A stretch of 64,000 bases of DNA, from positions 28,613-92,612 of the IMG/VR virus record IMGVR_UViG_3300033004_000001. One strand, written 5' to 3'. Positions 10,062-22,000 of the stretch are shown here, in pieces (within the stretch, counting starts at the first letter, position 1; each line of letters starts with the position of its first letter). The notes beneath the pieces were generated by a model. It was not told where the DNA came from and ran no database searches. It saw only the letters and a list, made by a program, of their open reading frames with translations. Source of the DNA: a virus. A program made the position numbers and the translations under genes.

Positions 10062-13000
10062 TAAACAACAGGCTCAACAGGAACCTACTCCATCTTGGGC
10101 ATTACAACGAAATAGACCAACTTATAATACTGTAACAGGAGAATTCTCTCCTGTTAGTTCTTTATTGGATAAAGATGAACATGAAAGAATAAAGAAGATT
10201 CCATTTACTGGAGGTAATGCTGCAACTTATTTAGGTGATGCTGGAGAATCTGTTTATGACAAAAATTTAAGTAGACAGAATATAGATCTTAAAGATGAGT
10301 TTAGAGGACAGAATCAACCTGCTATGGCGAAGCTTGGTGCTGGATTAGCTAAAGCATTGATTACTACTGGGACTACTGCAGCTGATGGAATAATTGGTAC
10401 AGCTGTAGGATTAGGTAATATGGCTGTTGAACAGAAAGGATCTGCATTTTGGGATAATCCATTTACTAATTGGATGAATGATATTAACAATAGTGCAGAA
10501 AAATGGTTTCCAAGTTATTATACAGAACAAGAAAAGAATGCTTCATTCATAGGACAATTAGGTTATGCTAACTTTTGGGGTGATAAATTTCTAAAGAATT
10601 TAGGATTTGTTGCTGGTATGGTTCTAGATGGAGTTATTACTGGTGGTGCTTCAATGGAAGCTTTAGGTGGTAAAGCTATTGCAGCTAAGTTACCAGAGGC
10701 TATAGCAAATGCTGCTTTAAAAGGATCTGAAGCTTTAGCTACTGCTAGTAAAGCTGGTGATATGATAGGATTAACTTCAGAGATAATAAATAATGCTAAA
10801 CAATTAAATAGAATTAACAAGATATCTCAAGGAGTTAGTAGCATATTATCTGCTCAAGGTATGTCTAGATTTATGGCTTTAGATGATGCTAATAGATTCT
10901 ATACTGAAAATTATCAGAAGTTACAACAGCAAATGCAAGATGGTAAGATAGGATTAGAAGATTATAATCTTAAAATGGCATCATTAAAGAAAGCTTCTGA
11001 AGGATATGGTAATGCTGACTTCTTAGCTAATGTAGTTGTATTAGGATTATCTAGTGGAATACAGTTTAAGAATTTATTTACTAAAGGATTTACTCCATCA
11101 GAAACTATTGCTAAAGGAATTGTTGGATCTGTAGAAGCTGGATATACTTATGAACGTCCAGTTATTCAACATGCTGCTAAAATTGCTAAGAATATATTAG
11201 CAGAGTCTGGAATGTTTCAAGAACAATATGCTGCTTCAGTAGCTACTAGTGATTTTTATCAAAAGAAATTTGATGGAAAGAAACAAGATAAGATTGATGA
11301 TATTTATCATTCTATTTATAAAGGGTTAGTTGATGCTTATGGAAGTAGAGAAGGATGGAATCAAGGACTACTTGGATCAGTTATAGGATTAATTGGCGTA
11401 CCTACTATTTCTAGTAAAGGATTAGATTGGGGTGGAGGTATTAGAGGAGATATTAAAGAGGTTAGAGAACAAAACGCAGCTAATCAAGAAGCTGCTAGAC
11501 GTCTTAATGAAGTTCTTAAATCTGATGATTTTAAGAATAATTATCAATCATTAATTAGAAATTTATCATTAGAAGATGAAAAGAATGAAGCTGCAGCTAA
11601 GGGAGATAAGTTTGAAGTTCTTAATAAACAACATGATCAATTTATAAATGATGCTTTACAATTCATTAGGGCTGGAAGATATGAAGACTTTCAAAATAAT
11701 ATTAAATTTATAAGAAATTCTAATGCTGAAGAAGTTAAACAGTTATTTAAAACTAAGACAAATGAAGATGTTACTAGAGAACTGTATGGATTAAAACCTA
11801 AAGCTTTAGAAGGACATGTGTTTGAGAAATATACAGCAGATGAGATAACTGATAAACTTAATGAGAATGCTAATAAGATGCTTTCAAATGCTAAGACTAT
11901 AAAAGATTTATATGACGCATATTCTGTAAAGTATCCTGGAATATCTGAAGATGCTAAAGAGTTATTAATATATACTGCATCTAAGCTAGAAGATATAAAT
12001 GAACGTCTTAATGATATTAATAAAGAATCTATTAATAAATTTGGATTAGATATTAACAATTATATCAAACTTAAGAAAGACGGAAATATAGATTTATCTT
12101 CTGTAGCAGAAGGTATGGAAGAGTATCAAAAGCATTATGATCAAGTAATAAAAGAACAAGAATTATCTGGTAGGTTTAATCCTGTAGATGTTGAAAACTT
12201 TGAAAGAAATTTTCAAGACTTTCCAAAATTAATTATTACTAAAGCAGATTTTATAGATTTATATAGACAGAATATAACTGCTAAAGGGCCAGAGAAAGTA
12301 CAAGAGACTATTAACAAAGCAGATGAAGAAAGAAAGACTGTAGAAGGAACTGCTGTAATTGAACCTATGCCTGATGATTTAGTCACTTATACTAATACTG
12401 ATGGAGAAACTAATGTATATAAAATTAATCAAATTGATGAGAATGATAATGTAACTTTAACTCCTACTGATACTGAAGGTGTACCAACTGGTGAGGCAGA
12501 TATAATAGTTACTAAGAATGATATCAAATTATATCAAAAAGAAGGAAAAGGTAAAGAAGAATTAAGTAAAACTGAACCTGTAAATGAAAGTGAAACTACA
12601 ACGGTTCCAAATAAAGAATTCTATCCTGAACATGGTAGAGGTCTTAGAGATGCATCTGTATCTATATCACATTCTCATTGGGATGGAAAGTTAGGTAAGA
12701 CAGTAATTAGAAATGAAGATTTTGATAAGTATATATCTTCACCAAAGAATGATATAACTAAAGATAAAGTTCAGTTTCGTATTGATACTGGTACTGAAGA
12801 TGAATATAAAAGTAGTTTATGGAGACTTCATAAGAAGATTAAAGCTAAGTTAGACAAAGGAGAAACGTTTACTGAGAAGGAAATTAGTGATATAGTTAAT
12901 TCTAGAAGAACTACTGAAGATAGAGATGAATATAATTCTATAGTTGATACATTACCAATTAAAATAGATTATATTACTAAAGATGGTGAAGTATTTGATA

Positions 13001-16000
13001 AAGGATTGTATTATCATGATAGTAATTTTATTCATCAGAATAAAGCTGGTGAATGGAATATCAGAATTCCTAGAGAGTATAAAACTCCAGAAGCAATTAA
13101 AGACTATGTACAATCAGAAAGAGAAAAAGTAAGACAGAATAGAAAAGTTTTACTAACTGCAATCTTATCTGGAAAAGATGTTATTCTTCATAATATTAAA
13201 AGAATAAGTTCTATTCCAAACAATACTGGAAAGAATAGAAATATTGATGAGGTATTAAGAGAAATAGATCCTGATATAAATACTAATACTATTGGATTAG
13301 GAATAGCTATTGGTAAAGGAAAAGAGAAAGGTATAATATGGACTGGGCATGGTAAAGATAATTTAAAAGGTACTGGAAGCCCTGGTCATGTATTCTTTCA
13401 AACTAATTTAACTAGTGATGGAGAACCAGAAACTATTAAAGCTAATATATCTAAGTTATCTCAAGAACATGCTAATATATTATGGGATGCTATAGTTACT
13501 AGATCTCGTAAAGGTAGTGGAGGTAATCAAGCTATACTACCAAATGAAGATGTACAAGGTCTTACAGTAGGAAATGTAATAAACTTATTAACTGCTTTTG
13601 GTAGAGGTACTGATATTAATCATCCAGATAATGTTGGAAAGAGTCATCTTAAAGATAAACAATTATTTATAGATAATAAACTTAATTTACATTATGGAGA
13701 TAATATAGTAGATCTACATGATGTACTTAAAGGAACTATAGATAGAAATAAGGCTAGAGATAAGTTTGTTAATTGGGCTGTTAATAATAAGAATTATAAT
13801 GTTGCTAAAGAAATTCCAGAGTTAGGAATAGAACTTAATGAACCTATGACTAGAAAATTTAAGTTAGGCTCATGGGTTAGTGATGGAACAGATACATATT
13901 CTGGTAGTCTAATTAAGAATGGATTTGTTCAAACTGATGTAGCTGAATTTGAAAAGTCTGGGTCGTTATTCCATGCTCCAGTTACTATGGTTGATTTAAA
14001 TGAATCAGGATTAGAAATTAAACCTACTCAACCAATTGTAAATAAAGCTAAGAGAGATGCTAAATTAGTTGACACTCAAGCTACTAAACCATCTAATAAA
14101 CCTAAGAATACTGGAACTAAAAAGATTGAAGCTTCAGAGAAACTTGATATTAAACCTAATGATTTAGAAAAGATTAGATCTTTACCAGTTGGAACTGATA
14201 TATATATTACTATACAAGGAACTGCTGGGGAAGGATCAGAAGTTAGAAAAACAGAAGTTCCAAAGTTATTTGTATCGGTAGTAGATAATAAAGGTAAAAA
14301 AGGATTTCAAATTCAGAATCCTAGAGCTAGAACTTATTTTGATATCTCTACGGCTGAATATATGGATGATCCAAATAAGATATTAGAAGTTGGAGATGAA
14401 TCAGTTAAACAATTATCTTCATTAATATCTCAATATAGTAAAGAGGGATTTGATGTTAATATAGATACTTCAAAAGCTATTAAGAAACCTATAGCTAAAG
14501 TTGAATCTAAAGTTGAAGAAGCTTATGAAGAAGCTAAAGAAAAATATGGAGAAGTATTAACTAAATTAGCAGAAGAAACTCCTCCTACTGAAGAAGAACC
14601 AATTGATATTAAATTTACTGGAGATCCATTAAATGATGTAGAAACTGATCCTGAAGGAGCTCCATTTAAAATGGTTTATGATGAATCTCGTAAATATAAA
14701 CCAGCTGAAATAGAAAAAGAAGTTAAATGGTTTCACGATAAGCTTGGTAAAGATATTCCAATTGAATTAAGAGAAGGATTAATTGATGTAGCTAAAGTTG
14801 GAGGTAAGAAAGCATTTGGACAATTAACTAGAGATGGAATTACTTTATCCAAAATAGCAGAAGAAGGGACTGTATATCATGAAGCATTTCATAGAGTATC
14901 CTTACTATATTTAGATCCTATTCAACGTGAAGAGATTTATAAAGAAGCTAGAAGTAAATATCCTGAACTTAGTAAATCTTCTACTGATAGAAGAGTAGAA
15001 GAAAACTTAGCTGAGAAGTTTAAAGATTATATTCAAGATAAAGAGAAGAATCCTGATCATACTTTATTAGGTAAGATTGGAGAATTCTTTCAAAATTTAT
15101 GGAATTTAGTTAAACAAATATTTACTGGACCAACTAGATTAACTAGTTTAGATATAGATAAACTATTTAGTTCTATTCAATCTGGTAAATTTAAATCTTA
15201 TAAACCGTTACAAGAGAACTTAGATAGATTAGGATTTGGTACATATGAATTAGAATATAAAGATAGACAGCTAGATAATGTTATCAACTTTAAAATGATG
15301 AAGTCCTTAATTAGAGGATTATCTAGTATGATAATGGAGCCTGTTAGTTATAAACTATTTAAAGATGAAGCTAGAACTAAGTATTCTAGTATTGATGTAA
15401 AAGATTCTTTATCAGCTATTAACTTTGGTGATCTAAGGAAGAAGATTGAGAAATTAAGAGATGATTATGATAAACATAATAATAGAAACAAGCAGGTAAT
15501 AGACATAATTGAGAAAGGGCAACTAACCCCTGAATTAAGCTCACAGTTGAAAGCAGAGTATGGAGTGGACAATACTACCAGAGTTGCTACAAATGCTCAC
15601 CTTGGGCTTGAAAAGGGCCTTAGACTGGCTTCTTTATATCAGGAGGTACTAGACAACTATGACACTATCTTTAAAGATGAAATTCAGAATTATATCTATA
15701 ACGAACTAGGAGTTAAAAGAATTGATAATGGTGATGAAGACGAAAGAGTAACTAATGCTGAGACAGCAGCACATGATACAGAGGCATATGAAAGGTCTGC
15801 TAAGGACAGTATTTCTAATGCTATTAAGTTTATGTTGCATGGGTTACATGCATCTGGAGATAAGAATCCTGATACTGGATTATGGGAGTTTGTACCATTT
15901 GATGAAATATGGAGTAGATTATCTAATGATTTACATAATAAGACTACCATAGAAGATATGATTAAGAAGCTTGATTCTTCAAATTATTTTCCATATGAAC

Positions 16001-19000
16001 AATTAGCTAAGAAACTAAAAGCTGGTAGTGAGTTATTAAGAACTCAATTCTATACATCTCTTAGAGGACATAGATATAATTTTATTAATGCTATGTTTAA
16101 AGAAGCTGCTGGTAGAAAGAAGGGAGAGTTACCAAACTTTTCAATGTATTTTACAGATGCAGATATTGAAAATTCTGCTAAGAATGCAGTTAGACTTTGG
16201 GGTGATGTATTTGCTATATCTGATTTAGTATCAGAAGGAGCAGTTAATACTAAGAAATTAGAGAAGATAATTAAAGACTTTGATAATATTATTGAAGATT
16301 ATAGAGAGGCTACTAATACTAAAGCTTTAATAAATACTGAAGATTATAAAGATAGATTAGTATCTATTCTTAAAGATATTCATATAGATGTAGATAATAA
16401 GACTATTGATAATCTATTAGGTGATATTATAGATAGTGGTAAAGCTGGTACTGAAGAATTGGCATTAGGACAATTAATAGAAGATAGATTATTTAATGGG
16501 TTATTTTCTACTAATAGTACTCTTTATAAATATGCTACTGGAGCTGATGTTAAATCTAGAGTTACATTAGAACCTAAGACATTATTTAGAAATGAGTCTA
16601 TAGTTACTGATTTATCTAGAGCATTTGCTAAAACTAACTATGAAAATATTTCAGATAATATTTCTGGAGCAGATGGAGGTAATAAACATGTATTTTCTAA
16701 GAATAGTTTAACTACAGATGTAATTCATTATTTAAAAACTGATGATGAATATTTAGATAAACTATTATCAGATGTATCTTCTAAATATTCACATTATCTT
16801 AATCAAATAAAAAATAATCCTAGAGTTAGAAATAGACTTAAAGTTGGAACATTTAATGCTTTGATTAAAGATAATAGTTCTGATTCTGGTAGAGATTATC
16901 TAGATATATCTCCTACTGAAGATTTCTTATATAAACTCAATGCTACTAGATTTGGAACTGGGAATATGATTCTTCCAACAATTGCTGGTAGAAAAACTTA
17001 TTATACTTTAAATGGATTTGATAGAATAGAACTTAAGTATCAGAAATTACCTTCTGGAGAACTTGTTATTCCAGATGATATAATTGATATATTTTATAAG
17101 TATGCTCAAGGAGAAGCTAATAAGATAGAGAAAGCTTGGCAGACTCTTAAGAAGTATAGTAAACTAGATGAAAAAGGTAACGTTATAAAAGGTACTACAG
17201 ATTTTAAAAATCTTGTTGATAACTATCATTATGTTAAAGAAGGGAAGGTTAATAATATAGATAAAGGACAGGCATATAAGTATCAACATATGTTTGAATC
17301 TTTTAATGAAAAAGGATTTGATATAAAGAATGAAGCAGATGTAAGAGATAGAATTAGAAAGATATTACAGAGTGATATAGATGCTACCATTGAATATGCT
17401 AAAGATAATGATATAATAACTTCTACAACTAAAGATAAAAAGGAATTATTAGCTCCTAAGCTTCTTGATAGAGATATGGTATCTGAATTAGCTAATAAGA
17501 GTTATGGAGGAGATATAGATGCAGCTACCAGGTCAATATTAGCTGATTATACTGTTAATACTAAGATATCATCTATTGAGACTATGATGATGTTTATGGG
17601 TGATATATCTTTCTATTTTGATAAAAAGACTGAAGATCCAGCAGTTGATTATGCAAAACGTTTAGCTGTATTAATTTCTACTGGAACTAATTATAGAGAG
17701 ACTATACCAGTTGATTTTGAAAATCCTACATATGGAGTTATTACATTAACTGAACAAAAATTAAATAGTAAATATCTAGATCTTATCACAGATAAGTATA
17801 GGGAAATGTTACTTAAAAAGTATAATAAAGAACAAGCAGAAGAAATATTATCAAAACATCTTAAAGCATATGAAGATATTCAACCAACTGATGCTATGGT
17901 ACTTATTTCTCCTAATATGTATAAAGGAGAATCGCTTCGTTTAGGTGAATGGGGTGATAAAGAAGAAGCTGCTTTTAATATACTTAATTCTGATAAAGAA
18001 TTGTCTCCAGAAGAAGAAGCTATAGCATTAGGAATATCTGAGAAACCATTAAAAGATGTATATTTTGAGAGAGTTAGTTATGATATAGATAATGATAATA
18101 AACTTCTAATTCCTACTTTTGATAAGATGGCTAAATTTACATTAAATAGACGTCTTGTAAAAGGAACTTATTTTGAAGACTTATTAGATAGAATGGAAGC
18201 TGTTGGTAAGTACGAAGGTCTTGAGAAAGTATGTGAAGCTAAATTTACTACTGCAGTTAAAGTTGGAAATAGACAATCAACTGAATACTTTAAGAATCCT
18301 AATACTAATGAACAATCAGTTACTGATTTAACAAATGTTCCAATACGTCAACAAAGTTTTAAATTCTTACGTCGTCAGGTTAATACGGATCCTCATGAAG
18401 AACAAAAAGTTCTCTATGGAACTCAAGCTAAGAAGGTTACACTGCTTAATATATCAAATGATAATGATTATAATTTAGGTGGTAAATCTACAAAAGGGTT
18501 AGACATAAAGAGAAATATTACAAAATCTTTAACTACATTATCAGATAAAGAAACTAATAGACTTCTCGATAAACTTGGTGCAGATTTGAAGACTGGTAAG
18601 ATGGATTCTGATCTATTCTACAATACATTATTAGCTGATGCTAAGACAGCTGGTATGTCATATCCAGTTCAAGAAGCATTACGTAGACATATTCCAATAG
18701 ATTTACTTCCTGAAAAGAAATGGATATTGCAGAGATTTAGCGCAATGGCTAATAAACATGGAATAGATGTCCATTTTCCTGGACAACAGTTAATATTAAT
18801 GTCTGGATATGGATTAGGATTAAAATCAATTCCTGATGAAACTAATAATTTAAGATTCTTATTTGATGAGAAAGGTAAACTTTCAGGATCTGAAGTAAAA
18901 TTACCAGTTCATGTATTTAAAGATGTTATTCCTAACTATGAGAATATGAGTTGGGAACAAAAAGTTGAATGGTTAAAAAAGAATCCTAATATGTTGGAAG

Positions 19001-22000
19001 GAATTGTATCTTATATTCCTAACCAAGGACAGAACCATAATATGGTTGTTAAGGTAAAAGAGTTTCTACCTGAACAAATGGCAGATGTTATTATATTCCC
19101 TAATGAACTTACAACTTTAACTGGAAAAGACTTTGACGTAGATAAAGGATTCTTTGCTAGATACAATTATAAAACTAACAAAGATGGTAAAGTATCTAAA
19201 GTTCCATTTATGACAGATGATAATTCTACTCCTGATCAAAGATACGATAAGTTATTGAATGAAGAATTCTATAATAATAGGTACATATTTACTAAGGAAT
19301 TCTATAGAGATTTACAAGAAGCTAGAGATAACTTATATGGATCATTAGATTATAAGAATAAACTCTTAGGAGATGATAAAGTTAAGTTAGAAACTTTATT
19401 TGACTTAAGAAAGGAATTGTCTAAGAGATTTGATGAAGCATCTGAAAATGAAAAAGCATTCTATCATAAACAACTTTTAACTCTTGATAGTAGAATTGAT
19501 GATGTACTATACTATAATGATCTTATTAAAGAAAATGATGGATTACTAAAAGATTATAAGAGTGTTATAGAAGAAGCTTTAGTTAAGAATAATATATTAC
19601 CTTCTAGAGATGAATTTAAGAAACAACATGCTGAAGGAAAATTAGATTACTTTAAACAGAATACTAAACAAGCTATTCAAAATTATTATTTAGATAATGT
19701 TAAATCTGTATTACTTAATGATAATCATTTCTTATCTACTAGCGCTCCTCTCGGAGCTGTTACAGGACGACTAAAGAAGTTAGAAGAGAAAGTAACTAAA
19801 GCAGAAGAAGCTGGTAAAAAGAGATCTAGAGATTTTACTGGACCAGTTGCTCAAGCAAATTTAAAATATCAATTTGGTAGTGGTGGACAAGGAAAAGCTG
19901 TTTTCTCTTTAAGTAATTCTCATCATGCTATGACTCAATATGCTGATGTATCTTTTAGAAAGGATATAGGAGTTGGAGTTAAAAATGATGATGGAACGTA
20001 TAAGAATAGTTTACATGAACAATATGGTAATGTTGAAAGAGACGGAGAAAGAGTATTAATATCTGACTGGGGATCAGCTTTAATTGATGCTCACGTTGAT
20101 ATAGAAAAAGATCCATTTATCATTAAACTTAATGTAGTTAAGCCTACTTATAATGTAACTTCATTATTAATTAGAACTGGAGTTGGAGAGAAGACATTTG
20201 AATTCTTATCTCAACCAATTCTTAAAGATTTCTCTAAAGCGTCTATTAATGATGATAGTGAAATTACTACAGAACAAGATAAACCTATAGCTGTAGTTAG
20301 AAATAAATGGAATGATTTATATGAAAAATCTCTTAAATCTGAATTTAAAGATGTACAAGAGTCTCGTAGAGAAGATGTTAAGATTAGAACTGAACTTGCT
20401 GAATACAAACCATTAGATGAAGATTTATTAAAGTTATTACAAACTCCTGTTAGAGATTCTAGATGGTATTTTAAACAAATTAAAATATTAGATTTATTTA
20501 ATACTTTAGATAAAGGACCAGCTAAAGAACTAAATAGATTAGTAATGGCTTCTAGAGTTGATACTAAGAAGTATGGTAATAATATGACTGAAATAAAGAT
20601 GTATTTAGATGCTGTCAGAGACTTACATAAAGAAAATATCTTTACTAATCTTGATAAGTTATTACCATATGATTCAGATACAAATACTGCTAAGGATGTA
20701 GAAGATGGAACATTCAACTCTGCATACTTACGTAATGGTCCTCTTCTTGTAAGTAAGTTAATGTCAGATAGAACTATAACTGCTACTCCTACATTCAATA
20801 GTATTATAGATAGACTTGTAACTCTTACTAAAAGTAAATACGCTAGGAATAAAGAAGGATTATTAAATCATATGGCAGATGAAGTTAGTGCTGCATATAT
20901 GTCTAGGTTCTTTACTGATAAGAATTTATTAAACTTAAATAGTAAGAAAGTTGGTTCTATAATGGATAGAGTTACTAAGTTCTTAGAAACTGTTAACACT
21001 AATCCTAATTATAAAGATAAATTAAAAGATAACATTTTAATACAATCTCTTATTAAAGGTAGAGATAGTATGGATGGAATGACATTCTTTGGAATTCCAA
21101 CTATAAAATCAAATGATAATTTTACTAAAGATGATTTAATGTTTGCTTGGCAAGACTTATTACAAAGTGATGATGTAACTTTAAGAAACTTTGGTAAAGA
21201 GTTATTCGTATATTCATTTTATACATCAGGATTAAAGAGAGGATTATTTTCAATATTTCATTATGTTCCACCAGCATTATTAGATGAATTAGATATTAAT
21301 TACGTTGATCCAGAAACTAATGAAAAGAAATCCACTATATTAAGTTATTCAGATTATACTGATGGATTACTAGCACAGGATGTAATGAGTAATACTATAT
21401 ATGAAGGAATAGATAAAGAAGTATTTAAAAATAATTGGCATAATCCTAAATATGTACCTCAATTAAATCCAATTGATGTTCAGAATATAATTCCTAGAAA
21501 ATCTGGAGATCCTGCTGTTGTTACAATATATGGTAGATATACTATTCCTAAGTTACGAATAGGTAATAATATATATGATCAACCTATTTTTAAGCCTTAT
21601 ATTAATTATATAGTTGACGAAAAGACTTCACATTTAATGGAATATATTGGATATCATGATATTGATAAAACTCCAGTATATAAAGTTGTTGGTAAGATGG
21701 GATATTATAATAAAGGGAGAGTTATTAAGGAATATGGATTAGAAGAATCAACTCTTGAAAGAAATAGAATTAAAGAAATTCCAGATGAAACAATGCTTCC
21801 TTTTATAGAGAAAGCTAAGATGTATGAATCATTTATCTATATACCACCAGAAAATAGAGATATAGCTGAGAATAAAAGATCTGAAGAAGAAGTTGAGAAT
21901 AATGATGCTAAAGATAAAGTTACTCCTACTACTGGAGAAGGAACTACTGTTGAAACAGTAAAACTTAAAATGATCACTCCTGATAAGGAGAAAGAAGATT

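Noticed and set aside
20211-20798. 195-residue reverse frame inside the vRNAP gene
   Set aside because: It is antisense to a strongly supported gene, has no leader and codes an atypical Leu/Ser-rich product, as do the other long antisense frames.
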